Positions 7,776 to 16,242 of a stretch of DNA of 64,000 bases are shown piece after piece. The position numbers were made by a program, and so were the translations under genes. The DNA comes from Phascolarctobacterium sp. ET69 (GTDB lineage Bacteria > Bacillota > Negativicutes > Acidaminococcales > Acidaminococcaceae). Under the pieces are notes generated by a model. That model made no database searches. It was not told where the DNA came from and saw only the letters and a list, made by a program, of their open reading frames with translations. Where the stretch lies: positions 62,001-126,000 of the forward strand of contig NZ_JAMBLR010000003.1 in NCBI RefSeq assembly GCF_023336935.1. Direction: 5' to 3'. Position 1 is the stretch's first letter. Each line of letters opens with the position of its first letter.

Positions 7776-8678
7776 TTATGCCCGGTTTTCCTTGTAAATT
7801 CTGGTAATGGCATTAATGCATTTCTGCACGTGCGGCGCAGGCTGCGGCGAATGCAGAAGCCCGAAGGGCATGGTAAAATCCCAGTCCACCGGAATTATTT
7901 TCAGCAGCGGATGCACGTCGCGCCAGGTTGGCACTGCCATTAAAAGGTTGTTGCCGTTTTCGCAGCTGTTAAAAACCTCGGTGTTGTAAAAATCAAAATC
8001 AATAATATTTACCTGCGGGTGTTTTACCGTCAGCCAGTCGCGCAGCGCGTCGGCTTCGCCAATCTGCCCGCGCGTAATCAGCATCAGGTTTTGCCCGTAC
8101 AAATCGCTTACGCTAAGTTTGTCTTTCTGCGCCAGCGGATGGTTAATGCCTGCGGCGCAGCACAGCGGTTCACGGCACAGCTCCAGCCCGGCGCACTGGC
8201 GGTAATTGAGCAGCGTGGCGTCGAAAATACCGGCAACCATGTCAATGTTCTGCCCCAGGTTCAGCAGTATTTCGCGTGCGTTTTGCGGCGTGTTGTCAAA
8301 CGGAACCAGCTTAAAATGTATTTCGGGGCACATGGCGTGGATTTTGGGCCACAGCTGCACCAGAATCTGCGCCGGCGTCATAGGTGAAGTGCCGATGCGT
8401 ATAATGCCGTTTTCTTTCTGCATGGCGTTTTTGGCGCGTTCCAGCGATTCGTGCGAATAACGGATAATGTATTTGGCGTCGCTGTAAAGCGATTTGCCAG
8501 CCGCCGTAAGGGTAAGGCCGCGGTGCGTGCGGTTAAACAGCTTTATATCAAGGTTGCTTTCAAGAATATTGATTTGCTTGATAACCGCGGTAGGCGAAAT
8601 ATAAAGCTTCTCGGCGGCTTTGGCAAAGCTGCCGCTTTCGGCAACGGTAATAAATGTTTTAAGCTGAGGGTTGTACAA
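7776..8678 (-). CDS. LysR-family transcriptional regulator
   Basis: A 300-residue LysR regulator. The N-terminal winged helix is clear (LKTFITVAESGSFAKAAEKL, then SPTAVIKQINILESNL and LFNRTHRGLTLT), followed by a two-lobed periplasmic-binding-protein-like effector domain (IRIGTSPMT onwards). It begins at TTG 8678 behind AAGTGA. It lies 15 bp downstream of the MerR gene and is probably in the same transcript. Its targets may be the downstream reductases, though a terminator separates them. Confidence 0.9.
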   Translation of the reverse strand: MYNPQLKTFITVAESGSFAKAAEKLYISPTAVIKQINILESNLDIKLFNRTHRGLTLTAAGKSLYSDAKYIIRYSHESLERAKNAMQKENGIIRIGTSPMTPAQILVQLWPKIHAMCPEIHFKLVPFDNTPQNAREILLNLGQNIDMVAGIFDATLLNYRQCAGLELCREPLCCAAGINHPLAQKDKLSVSDLYGQNLMLITRGQIGEADALRDWLTVKHPQVNIIDFDFYNTEVFNSCENGNNLLMAVPTWRDVHPLLKIIPVDWDFTMPFGLLHSPQPAPHVQKCINAITRIYKENRA

Positions 8679-8693
8679 AATAAATCACTTCTT

Positions 8694-9077
8694 TTAAATG
8701 CACTCGCAGCCCATGTTGTTGCTGCGGAATGCGCCCTGTTCGTAAAGTTCAATTTTATGGTTCAGGCGGCTCAGCGTTTCCTGCATGTGCTGCAAACGGT
8801 TTTCCAGCCTGTCGCGTTCTGCAATTAAAAGTTCTTCGCGTTCTTTTAAGGTGCTGTCGCCCTCTAAAAACAGGTGCATGTAACGGGTCAGCACTTCAAT
8901 GGAAAGCCCTGCTTCACGCATACATTTAATAAATTCTATGCGCTCGCAGTCAATGCTGCTGTAATCGCGGTTGCCGCTTTTGTTGCGCGCTATGGCCGGC
9001 AGCAGGCCAATGCGCTCGTAATAGCGCAGCGTGTCGGCCGTAAGGCCGAATTTTTTGCTTACTTCTGCAATGTTCAT
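8694..9077 (-). CDS. MerR-family transcriptional regulator
   Basis: A 127-residue MerR-family protein: winged helix at 1-70 (MNIAEVSKKFGLTADTLRYYERIGLLP and the GNRDYSSIDCERIEFIKCMREAGLS pattern), a dimerising coiled coil (about 78-112) and a short C-terminus ending GCECI. It resembles the AdhR/YraB group that answers to reactive aldehydes or thiol stress rather than metals, but the two terminal cysteines leave this open. A GAGGTGA site precedes ATG 9077. It follows the lipoprotein phosphoesterase and a 35-codon ORF, and likely acts on the divergent 19-bp-spacer promoters at 10539-10622. Confidence 0.9.
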   Translation of the reverse strand: MNIAEVSKKFGLTADTLRYYERIGLLPAIARNKSGNRDYSSIDCERIEFIKCMREAGLSIEVLTRYMHLFLEGDSTLKEREELLIAERDRLENRLQHMQETLSRLNHKIELYEQGAFRSNNMGCECI

Positions 9078-9108
9078 GTCTGGTCACCTCGTGTAAATTA
9101 GCCGCGCT

Positions 9109-9216
9109 TTAAGCGGACAGGATTTTATAGGCGCTGCATACGGCTACGCGCCCGCTGATGTTGATAATGGTGTAAATAACGGCAAGGGCTGCTGCGCATT
9201 GCAGTAAAACCTTCAT
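9109..9216 (-). CDS. small hydrophobic peptide (35 aa)
   Basis: ATG 9216 lies three bases after the stop of the phosphoesterase gene, with AGAGGGGGAA just upstream, and reads 35 codons: MKVLLQCAAALAVIYTIINI, then SGRVAVCSAYKILSA. A single hydrophobic helix fills the first 20 residues. The tight spacing to the genes on both sides (the MerR gene starts 32 bp further) suggests a coupled small membrane peptide of the operon. I recognise no family. Confidence 0.45.
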   Translation of the reverse strand: MKVLLQCAAALAVIYTIINISGRVAVCSAYKILSA

Positions 9217-9219
9217 AAA

Positions 9220-10494
9220 TTATTCCCCCTCTTTGGTGATGGTTACGGTATCAAATTCGGTTCCGTCCGGCAAAAATGCTTTAAAGGTTAATGTTTGCGG
9301 AGTTTTGCTGAGCGTTATGTAGTTGGCGTCCTCGGGCTGCGGCGCAAGGGCTGCGTCCGCCGTGTTGCGCTGCCACAGGTTGGCGTAGCGCACGCTTCCG
9401 GCAACGCCGGTTAAAATATAGGTTATGCCGGTGTTATCGGGCTTAAAGGCTTTTAAAGGCACGCGGCGGCGGTAGGTATGCAGGTGCGCCGTAAGCACGG
9501 CGTCTACATTATATTCTTCAAAAACGGGCATCAGCTGCTGCGCCCAGGGTGTAAACTGAATGCTTGCCGGGTCAAAGTTGTTGGGGCGGTCGGTAAAGGC
9601 ATAACGCAGAATGTCTTTATGCATCAGCACAATTTTCCATTTGCTTTGCGTGCCGGCAAGGTCGCTGCGCAGCCAGCTTAATTGCTGCTGCATTAAATCG
9701 GGGTTAAAGTCAGCCATTTCGTCGGTCTGCGTGTTCAGCACAACAAAATGCACATCGCCGTAGTCAAAGCTGTAATACTGGTTTTTATTGGCATCGGTGC
9801 CGTTTTCCGGCAGGTTAAACAGCGTTAAATACGGCGTCGGCGGGGCAATCTGCCAGTCCATATTGTAGGTTTCGTGGTTGCCCATTACCGGCGCAAACGG
9901 AATGTTTTCAATCATTGGCGCAACAGAATTAAACCAGGCGCGCCACTGCGAAAAATCGTAGCCGTTGTCAACCAAATCGCCCATGTTGATAAAAAAGGCG
10001 GCGTCTTCATTTTTGCTGTAGGCAGTTTGTGCCAGCTTGCGCCAGCCGCTGTAATCGGATGACTGCGAATCGGGAAATATCAGCGCTTTAAAGCTGTCCG
10101 GCTGAGCGGACGGAAGTTTGTGCCAGCCGGTGCGGCTGCCTTCGTAGCCTGCGCGGTATTCGTAGGCACTTCCGGGTTCAAGCCCTGTCAGCGCGGAGGT
10201 GTAAACATAAAGGGTGCCGCTGCCGGTGTTAAGCTCCTGCATGGAAGCAGGCACGGCTGTTATTTGCCCTGCGGCGTTTTTATATTCGGCCGCCGGGTTT
10301 TCAAGCTTTTCATCAGCCTGCCACATAATGGTGCGGCTTGTTGAAGCGTCGGCGGTAATCAGCTGGCGCAGAAAGCTTATTTTATCCGCGTCGGCGTAAT
10401 TTTCGGACTGTCCGGTTGCAGGTGCCGTATATACGGCGCAGCCCGCAGCCAAAAATACCGCCAGTACAATAATGTATTTAAGATATTTTTTCAT
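9220..10494 (-). CDS. lipoprotein metallophosphoesterase (purple acid phosphatase-like)
   Basis: A calcineurin-like phosphoesterase of about 424 residues, exported and lipid-anchored: basic start, hydrophobic stretch and lipobox LAAGC near residue 19. An N-terminal fibronectin-like part (YVYTSALTGLEPGSAYEYRAGY) is followed by the metal-site motifs FPDSQ, NMGDLVDNG, VMGNHETY, LMHKD and LTAHLHTYRR. This order is that of purple acid phosphatases, which hydrolyse phosphomonoesters. ATG 10494 is chosen because AAAGGAG is only two bases from the other ATG at 10500. It heads the operon with the 35-codon ORF, MerR and LysR genes. Confidence 0.88.
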   Translation of the reverse strand: MKKYLKYIIVLAVFLAAGCAVYTAPATGQSENYADADKISFLRQLITADASTSRTIMWQADEKLENPAAEYKNAAGQITAVPASMQELNTGSGTLYVYTSALTGLEPGSAYEYRAGYEGSRTGWHKLPSAQPDSFKALIFPDSQSSDYSGWRKLAQTAYSKNEDAAFFINMGDLVDNGYDFSQWRAWFNSVAPMIENIPFAPVMGNHETYNMDWQIAPPTPYLTLFNLPENGTDANKNQYYSFDYGDVHFVVLNTQTDEMADFNPDLMQQQLSWLRSDLAGTQSKWKIVLMHKDILRYAFTDRPNNFDPASIQFTPWAQQLMPVFEEYNVDAVLTAHLHTYRRRVPLKAFKPDNTGITYILTGVAGSVRYANLWQRNTADAALAPQPEDANYITLSKTPQTLTFKAFLPDGTEFDTVTITKEGE

Positions 10495-10538
10495 AGGCAT
10501 TACTCCTTTTAAAACAGCGTAATTTTGTGGCTAATATT

Positions 10539-10569
10539 AATATATCAGTTATAGTGAACTTCAAGTCAA
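10539..10569 (-). promoter_or_regulatory. MerR-type promoter of the lipoprotein phosphoesterase
   Basis: On the minus strand TTGACT (10564-10569) and TATATT (10539-10544) are separated by 19 bp. The spacer holds GAAGTTCACT, a dyad of the kind MerR proteins bind. The overlong spacer is the hallmark of MerR-activated promoters. Confidence 0.65.
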
Positions 10570-10591
10570 GCGGTTTTCAAAAATTTTTTAC

Positions 10592-10622
10592 TTGACTTAA
10601 AGTGCACTCCAAAGTATATATT
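10592..10622 (+). promoter_or_regulatory. MerR-type promoter of the membrane phosphoesterase
   Basis: TTGACT (10592-10597), a 19-bp spacer and TATATT (10617-10622). The spacer contains AAAGTGCACTCC, an imperfect dyad centred on GTGCAC. The arrangement mirrors the divergent promoter 23 bp away. Confidence 0.7.
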
Positions 10623-10652
10623 ATATAAAACGAACAATAAAGGAGAATGCCG

Positions 10653-11747
10653 ATGAACCTTTTTATGATTGTTATGTATTCGTATCTGGCCGCCATGGGC
10701 ATTGCCGTATGGTTTTACTACCGCACTCTTATTCCGGGGCTTACGTCATGGCTGTGGCCGCTTGCCGTAGTTGGCTGCACTGCAAGCTACCTTGTAAGCC
10801 ACAGCGGCTATATCGTTCACCCGGAGCCTCTTGCACGCGCACTGGCGTGGATTGGCAATGTATGGATTCTGTTCGGTTTTTACAGCCTTTTGCTGATGCT
10901 TTTAAACGGCGTTTTAATTATACCGGCCAAAATTTTCGGCGTGCATTACCGTTTCAGCACACCGCTGGCCGTGATTGGGCTTGTTGTTATAAGTGCTTCC
11001 ATTATTTTTGGCATTTATAAAGCCATGAACCCCATAGTGCGTACGGAAACGGTGGCTGCCACTAAAAATATTGAAGGCGATACCAAAATAGTGCTGGTAA
11101 CGGATTTGCACCTTGGGCATATTAATGCACTTGGCGCAGCGCAGGACGTTGTGCAGCGCATAAACACCCAAAAGCCGGATCTGGTTTTGATAGGCGGCGA
11201 TATTGTTGACGAAAAGCTCAGCTATGTGCTGGATAACGGTTCGCTGGAAGCATTGAAATTTGATGCGCCGCTGGGAACTTATGCCGTTTACGGCAACCAT
11301 GATTACCTTGACGGCGAAATGAAGGAAATACGCAGGATTTTAGGGTCAAACGGCATTACGCTGCTGGAAAATGAAAGCGCCGTGCTGCCGCAGGGCATAA
11401 AACTTACCGGCCTGCGAGATTACAGCCGCGACCGCGGTACGGAAGCTCTGGAACGCCTGGCAGAAGGCAATGCTGATTATTTCAGCGTTTTAATCGACCA
11501 TCAGCCGCGGCGCTTGTTTGAAGCCGCCAAGGCAGGATATGACTTGAGCGTTTCCGGGCATACCCATGCCGGGCAGGTATGGCCGTTCCGCTATATTACC
11601 CAAAGCATGTACCTGCTTGACTACGGCATGACCTATGTTGACGGCATGGCGGCAATAGTAAGCAACGGCAACGGCTTCTGGGGTCCGCCGGTGCGCATGG
11701 GCCCATACCCCGAAATTGTTGTTATCAACGTTAAAAAAGCAGGCTAA
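10653..11747 (+). CDS. membrane-anchored metallophosphoesterase (YkuE/YaeI-like)
   Basis: A 364-residue protein with four N-terminal hydrophobic segments (to about residue 125) and a C-terminal calcineurin-like phosphoesterase domain with DLHLGH, GGDIVDE, YGNHDYLDG and SGHTHAGQVWP. Relatives such as YkuE and YaeI are metal-dependent phosphoesterases at the membrane. ATG 10653 fits the AAAGGAG site better than the ATG two codons upstream. It is divergent from another phosphoesterase, and both have MerR-type promoters. Confidence 0.9.
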   Translation: MNLFMIVMYSYLAAMGIAVWFYYRTLIPGLTSWLWPLAVVGCTASYLVSHSGYIVHPEPLARALAWIGNVWILFGFYSLLLMLLNGVLIIPAKIFGVHYRFSTPLAVIGLVVISASIIFGIYKAMNPIVRTETVAATKNIEGDTKIVLVTDLHLGHINALGAAQDVVQRINTQKPDLVLIGGDIVDEKLSYVLDNGSLEALKFDAPLGTYAVYGNHDYLDGEMKEIRRILGSNGITLLENESAVLPQGIKLTGLRDYSRDRGTEALERLAEGNADYFSVLIDHQPRRLFEAAKAGYDLSVSGHTHAGQVWPFRYITQSMYLLDYGMTYVDGMAAIVSNGNGFWGPPVRMGPYPEIVVINVKKAG

Positions 11748-11754
11748 AATTCAG

Positions 11755-11779
11755 CACCGCTCAAACGGGCGGTGTTTTT
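11755..11779 (+). terminator. terminator of the membrane phosphoesterase gene
   Basis: CACCGC/GCGGTG stem with an eight-base loop, followed by TTTTT. Confidence 0.75.
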
Positions 11780-11885
11780 CTTTGTAAGAAACATGTTAAG
11801 CAAACCGTTAAACTGTAATTTTTTTAACAATGTATATTTAAAATTGCGTTTTGTACACAAAATCCTTACAAAAATAACAAAATAC

Positions 11886-11952
11886 TTGCCTGTAAAACGC
11901 TAAAGTGCTACAATTTATAATTATAAAAGTACACCATAATTTGCATTGTACT
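11886..11952 (+). promoter_or_regulatory. aminotransferase promoter with AGTACA inverted repeat
   Basis: TTGCCT (11886-11891), 17 bp, TACAAT (11909-11914). Just downstream is an inverted repeat AAAAGTACA (11925-11933) and ATTGTACT (11945-11952). The half-site AGTACAAT is the same as in the perfect operator of the XRE-cupin/LysE pair at 13832-13871, so the two loci may share a regulator. Confidence 0.5.
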
Positions 11953-11983
11953 GATTTTAAAAAGTATTTGGAGGGAAAGAAAA

Positions 11984-13165
11984 ATGAAATTTGCCAAACG
12001 TATGGAAAGGATGCAGGCATCCGAAATCCGTGAACTCTTAAAACTTACCGCACAGCCGGATATTATCTCTTTTGCAGGCGGCCTGCCCGCACCGGAACTG
12101 TTCCCGGTTGAAGAAATTGCCAAAGTTTCCCATGACCTGGTAGAAAAAGAAGGCCGTCAGCTGCTGCAATACGCAACTACCGAAGGCCGCCCGACCCTGC
12201 GCGCTAAAATTGCCAAACGCATGAAAGATAAATACCATACCGAAGTTGACCCGGACGACATTCTTATTACCACCGGCAGCCAGCAGTGCCTTGATTTTGC
12301 AGGCAAACTGTTCCTTGACCCCGGCGATGTTGTTCTGTGCGAAAGCCCGTCCTATCTCGGCGCATTGAACGCTTTCAATGCTTACGAGCCTAAATTTGTA
12401 GAAGTTCCGACCGATGACGGCGGCCTGATTCCGGAAGAACTGGATAAAATTCTTGCCACTACCCCGAACTGCAAATTCATTTATGTAATTCCTGATTTCC
12501 AGAACCCGACCGGCCGCACCTGGAGCCTTGAACGCCGCCATAAATTTATGGAAGTTGTCAACAAATATAACCTGCCGGTACTGGAAGACAATCCGTACGG
12601 CGAACTCCGCTACGAAGGCGAAATTCTTCCTTCCCTTAAATCCATGGATACCAAAGGCCTTGTTATGTTCCTCGGCACTTTCTCCAAAATCTTCTGCCCG
12701 GGCCTGCGCTTAGGCTGGGTTGCCGCAGAACATTCCGTACTGGAAGAATTTGTTAAAATCAAACAAAGCGCCGACCTGCATACTTCCAACTTCGACCAGG
12801 GCGTTGCCGACGCTTACATTGAAAACTACGACCTTGACAAACACGTTGAAGAAATTAAAGCGCTGTACAAAAAACGCCGCGACCTTATCCTGAAAACAAT
12901 GGAAGAAGAATTCCCCGAAGGCGTTGAATGGACTCGTCCTGAAGGCGGCCTGTTCCTGTGGGTAACCGTTCCGGAAGGTGTAAGCGCCAAAGAAGTATTC
13001 CATAAATGCATTGAAATGAAAGTTGCTGCCGTTATCGGCGATGCCTTCTATCCGAATGACAAAACCGACCGCAGCATGCGCGTAAACTACTCCAACATGA
13101 CCGAAGACAGAATTGTTGAAGGCGTTAAACGTATGGCTAAAGCCATTAAAGAATGCATGAAATAA
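11984..13165 (+). CDS. PLP-dependent aminotransferase (LysN/MocR-domain type)
   Basis: A 393-residue fold-type I aminotransferase of the subgroup that includes 2-aminoadipate transaminase and MocR C-terminal domains. Visible are the N-terminal ISFAGGLPAPELFP, the TTGSQQCLDF turn, IPDFQNPTGRTWS and the PLP lysine in GTFSKIFCPGLRLGW, where the Arg binds the substrate carboxylate. It probably transaminates branched-chain, aromatic or 2-aminoadipate substrates in the cytoplasm. Codon use is strongly biased, as for a highly expressed gene. GGAGGG precedes ATG 11984. Confidence 0.92.
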   Translation: MKFAKRMERMQASEIRELLKLTAQPDIISFAGGLPAPELFPVEEIAKVSHDLVEKEGRQLLQYATTEGRPTLRAKIAKRMKDKYHTEVDPDDILITTGSQQCLDFAGKLFLDPGDVVLCESPSYLGALNAFNAYEPKFVEVPTDDGGLIPEELDKILATTPNCKFIYVIPDFQNPTGRTWSLERRHKFMEVVNKYNLPVLEDNPYGELRYEGEILPSLKSMDTKGLVMFLGTFSKIFCPGLRLGWVAAEHSVLEEFVKIKQSADLHTSNFDQGVADAYIENYDLDKHVEEIKALYKKRRDLILKTMEEEFPEGVEWTRPEGGLFLWVTVPEGVSAKEVFHKCIEMKVAAVIGDAFYPNDKTDRSMRVNYSNMTEDRIVEGVKRMAKAIKECMK

Positions 13166-13171
13166 CTGCAT

Positions 13172-13210
13172 AAAAAATTATCCCTCTGCCCTAAGGCGGA
13201 GGGATTTTTT
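13172..13210. terminator. bidirectional terminator
   Basis: Stem ATCCCTCTGCC/GGCGGAGGGAT with a CTAA loop, T6 on the plus side and A6 on the minus side, between the convergent aminotransferase and LysE genes. Confidence 0.85.
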
Positions 13211-13793
13211 AATATCCGAACAGTGATGCGGCGCAGTAAACCAAAAGCAGCGCCATAATGGTGTTGACGCTTTTGGTATGGCGGCTGAACAAAAGGCGGA
13301 ATGCCGAACCAAACGCCGACCAGCACAGCGTAAATACAAAACCGATAAAGGCAAGCAGCAGCGCAAACAAGGTTAGTTTACAAGGCTCGCCCGTGTAAAA
13401 CGGCAGAATGTAGGCCTGCATGGACATAATGCAGTAAATGTAAATTTTAGGGTTGATAAACTGCAAAATAAGGCCGGAATAAAAGCCGCTGCGCGAGTGG
13501 TCTTCTGTAATAACGCCGTCGCTTTTATAAGTTGCCCGTGCCAGATGAAGCATATAGGCAGCACCGGCAATAAGCATCGGCGTTTTAACCGCAGGTATAA
13601 GTTCTGTAAGGGTGCTGCAAAAAGCGGTGCAGATAAGCATTACCGCAGCAAAGCCTGCCAGTATGCCAAAATTAAAGGGCAGCGCTCCCTTAAAACCCAG
13701 CCTGCCGCCGTTGATCATGGACATAATATTATTAGGCCCCGGCGTTGCTGCTGTTATAACAGCGTAGGTTAAAAATGCAAACCAGTTGAACAT
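13209..13793 (-). CDS. LysE-family amino-acid exporter
   Basis: A 194-residue, six-helix inner-membrane protein. The LysE/RhtB signature ATPGPNNIMSMINGGRLGFKGALPFNFGI is near the N-terminus, and the conserved LQFINPKIYIY is in the middle. Such proteins export amino acids in exchange for protons. The start at 13793 is chosen for its AAAGGAG site. It is divergent from a XRE-cupin regulator, with a perfect 15-bp inverted repeat between them. Confidence 0.9.
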   Translation of the reverse strand: MFNWFAFLTYAVITAATPGPNNIMSMINGGRLGFKGALPFNFGILAGFAAVMLICTAFCSTLTELIPAVKTPMLIAGAAYMLHLARATYKSDGVITEDHSRSGFYSGLILQFINPKIYIYCIMSMQAYILPFYTGEPCKLTLFALLLAFIGFVFTLCWSAFGSAFRLLFSRHTKSVNTIMALLLVYCAASLFGY

Positions 13794-13831
13794 AATTGAC
13801 GCTCCTTTGCGCTTATGATAATATAAAAGAA

Positions 13832-13871
13832 AAAAGTACAATATAATATATTTCTTTTATATTGTACTTTT
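13832..13871. promoter_or_regulatory. operator of the LysE/XRE-cupin divergent pair
   Basis: A perfect 15-bp inverted repeat, AAAAGTACAATATAA (13832-13846) and its complement (13857-13871), with 10 bp between. A further half-site TTATATTGT occurs at 13878-13886, in the leader of the regulator gene. This suits autoregulation and control of the exporter. Confidence 0.75.
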
Positions 13872-13902
13872 GGTTTGTTATATTGTCAAGAGGAGCCTTG
13901 TT

Positions 13903-14451
13903 ATGGATGTTAATAAGATTATTGCGCAGAATGTAAAAAAACTGCGTGAAAAAAGAAAGTTGACACTTGATGCAGCATCAGAAATTACCGGCGTATCGCG
14001 CAGTATGCTTGCGCAGATTGAAAAGGGTGATGTAAACCCAACGATTTCTGTTTTGTGGAAAATTGCCAATGGTTACAAGGTTTCGTTTACTTCCATAATA
14101 GAGGAGCCGCCGCAGGAAACAGTTTCCGTTTTGCGTGCGGCTGAGCCGCTGTTGGAGGACGGCGGGCGTTATTTAAACTATCCGGCTTTTGCTTTTGATG
14201 AAGCAAAACAGTTTGAAACTTACCGTATTGTCATTAAGCCGCAGGGCAGTTTAAGTGCGCAGCCGCATTTAAAAGGCGCGGAAGAATTTATAACCGTTTT
14301 TGAAGGTTCCGTTGCCATTACGGCGGGGGATAAAACTTATAACCTTAACACAGGCGATTCTATCCGTTTTATGGCTAATGTGCCGCATGCCTATGCCAAT
14401 ACCGGCAGCACGGATGCTGAGCTGCATATGCTGATTTATTACAATAAATAA
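13903..14451 (+). CDS. XRE-family regulator with cupin domain
   Basis: A 182-residue regulator with an N-terminal XRE helix-turn-helix (about 8-62, including LTLDAASEITGVSRSMLAQIEKG and NPTISVLWKIANG) and a C-terminal double-stranded beta-helix cupin (about 105-180). Members of this architecture sense small molecules, often amino acids or amines, and repress neighbouring exporters or catabolic genes. ATG 13903 follows GAGGAGCC; an upstream in-frame start at 13870 lies in the operator. It is divergent from the LysE exporter. Confidence 0.9.
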   Translation: MDVNKIIAQNVKKLREKRKLTLDAASEITGVSRSMLAQIEKGDVNPTISVLWKIANGYKVSFTSIIEEPPQETVSVLRAAEPLLEDGGRYLNYPAFAFDEAKQFETYRIVIKPQGSLSAQPHLKGAEEFITVFEGSVAITAGDKTYNLNTGDSIRFMANVPHAYANTGSTDAELHMLIYYNK

Positions 14452-14532
14452 CTGTCCGTGCCAAAGCACGGCTTGACTTATAGCAGGCTCAAAGGTTTAT
14501 AATATAAAAAAATTTAAAAGGATGATTGTTGT

Positions 14533-15717
14533 TTGAAAGCAAAAAAGCAATTATTAGGGTTTACTGCCGCCTCGCTTACTTTGGGGGCTGTTTTTATGGC
14601 GGGCGGCGCGCCGATACCGTTTTACCATACTTATGCCGAAACGCTTGGGCTTGATAAAGGCGTGCTTTCGCTGGCAACTGTGGCATATTTTGCCGGTACG
14701 GTTATTGCGCTTTTGTTTTTGCCGCGTTTAACCAACTACTGGGGGCGCAAGCGCGCAATTTATTTAACGCTGGCGTTTGGGTTGGCGGGCTGCTTTTTGT
14801 TCGGCAACGTAACCGGCGAATGGCGCATGCTGGCGGCGCGCTTTATGCAGGGGCTAAGCTGCGGGCTGGCCTCCAGCACGGTGGCGGCGTTTATTATTGA
14901 TAATGAGCCGCGCCGCTATAAGGGCCTTGCTGCGGTTATTATCGGCAGTGCGCCGAATATAGGCCTGCCGCTTGGCGCTATGGGCAGCGGCGTGTTCAAT
15001 ATGTTCAGCGATGCGATTGGCATGGTGTTTGTAATTGTTGCCGTGCTGCTTGTTGGCTGCGGCGCACTTGTTTTTGCAAGTACGGAAACAATTACCAAAA
15101 AGCAGAGCGGAGCGTGGCGCAGCCTTGTGCCCCAGCTTAAAATTACGCCGCGCGTAAAAAAACTTTTGCCTGCAGCGGCATGTGCCTTTGCAGGTACCTG
15201 GGCGGTAGGCGGTTTTTACCAGTCGTACAGCGCTGCTATCGGCATACAGGAGCTGGGGGTGCAAAGCACTTTTGTTGCCTCGCTTACCTTTGTATCGTTC
15301 ATTGCGCCGGTTGCGCTTGGTGCGGCGCTTTCGCGCGGGCGCGATAAATTTTTGCTGCAGCGTTTTTCCATGCTGGCCTTTTTTATAGCCGTTGCGGGCG
15401 TGGTATATGCCATTTACAGCCATTCGCTAAGCCTGTTTCTGGCGTTTAACGTAATGGCCGGCATTGCGGACGGCGCTGCTTTTACCGTCAGCATGGCCGG
15501 AATTGTGGAAGGCACAAGCCTGCAGGAAAGGGCGGGCGTATTATCTTTAATTTACGTTGTTGCCTATGGCGGCGCGGCACTGCCCAACCTTCTGGTAAGC
15601 CGCATTGCCCAGTATTTTTCGCTGCTGGAACTTACCGCAGGATACGCTGTTTTTACTGGCGTAATGTTTATTTTGGTGCTGCTTACCGCAAAGCGCAGCT
15701 ATTATTATGAAGCATAA
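14533..15717 (+). CDS. MFS transporter
   Basis: A 394-residue major-facilitator protein with about 12 hydrophobic helices. The motif A-like loop LPRLTNYWGRKRAIYLT lies between helices 2 and 3. It begins at TTG 14533 behind AAAGGATG; no better ATG exists. It probably exports a small molecule or drug at the inner membrane, but the substrate is not predictable. It lies downstream of the XRE-cupin gene with 81 bp between and upstream of a flavodoxin gene, so cotranscription is possible. Confidence 0.85.
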   Translation: MKAKKQLLGFTAASLTLGAVFMAGGAPIPFYHTYAETLGLDKGVLSLATVAYFAGTVIALLFLPRLTNYWGRKRAIYLTLAFGLAGCFLFGNVTGEWRMLAARFMQGLSCGLASSTVAAFIIDNEPRRYKGLAAVIIGSAPNIGLPLGAMGSGVFNMFSDAIGMVFVIVAVLLVGCGALVFASTETITKKQSGAWRSLVPQLKITPRVKKLLPAAACAFAGTWAVGGFYQSYSAAIGIQELGVQSTFVASLTFVSFIAPVALGAALSRGRDKFLLQRFSMLAFFIAVAGVVYAIYSHSLSLFLAFNVMAGIADGAAFTVSMAGIVEGTSLQERAGVLSLIYVVAYGGAALPNLLVSRIAQYFSLLELTAGYAVFTGVMFILVLLTAKRSYYYEA

Positions 15718-15759
15718 ACTGCCTTAGGGTAGAGGTTTTTACGGACGGAGGAGAGAAAA

Positions 15760-16224
15760 ATGGCTGATAAAATTTTAGTGGCATATTATTCCAAAACAGG
15801 GCACACCAAAGCCGCAGCGCAGAAAATTGCCAAAGCAGCAGGCGGCGCGCTGCACGAAATAGTTCCTACTAAAGAGTACCCGGCAAGTTATGTTGCCACG
15901 GTTGCCGTTGCCAAATGGGAACAGCTTAAAAACGAAAAACCGGCGCTTAATGATAAGGTGCAGGGCTTTGAAGATTATAATGTTGTGCTTGTAGGTTTTC
16001 CAATCTGGTGGTTTACCTGCCCGCAGCTGATTAAAACCTTTATGGAAAGCTATGATTTTACAGGCAAAACTGTTTATCCATTCTGTACGCACGGCGGCAG
16101 CGGCCCTAAAAACAGCACGCGCGATATCCGCTCCATCTGCCCCGGGGCAGATGTTAAAGAATGTTTTGACGCCACCAAAGATTTGACAGACGCCAAAATT
16201 AAAAACTGGCTGGGGCTTGATTAA
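15760..16224 (+). CDS. flavodoxin
   Basis: A 154-residue FMN-binding electron carrier. The phosphate-binding loop is YYSKTGHTKAAAQKIA near the N-terminus, and the isoalloxazine loops appear as VGFPIWWFTCPQ and FCTHGGSGPKNS. The form is that of the small flavodoxin_4-type proteins in anaerobes. It ends KNWLGLD. GGAGGAGAG precedes ATG 15760. Partners cannot be named from the context. Confidence 0.9.
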   Translation: MADKILVAYYSKTGHTKAAAQKIAKAAGGALHEIVPTKEYPASYVATVAVAKWEQLKNEKPALNDKVQGFEDYNVVLVGFPIWWFTCPQLIKTFMESYDFTGKTVYPFCTHGGSGPKNSTRDIRSICPGADVKECFDATKDLTDAKIKNWLGLD

Positions 16225-16242
16225 GGCTGAAAAACGCAGGGT

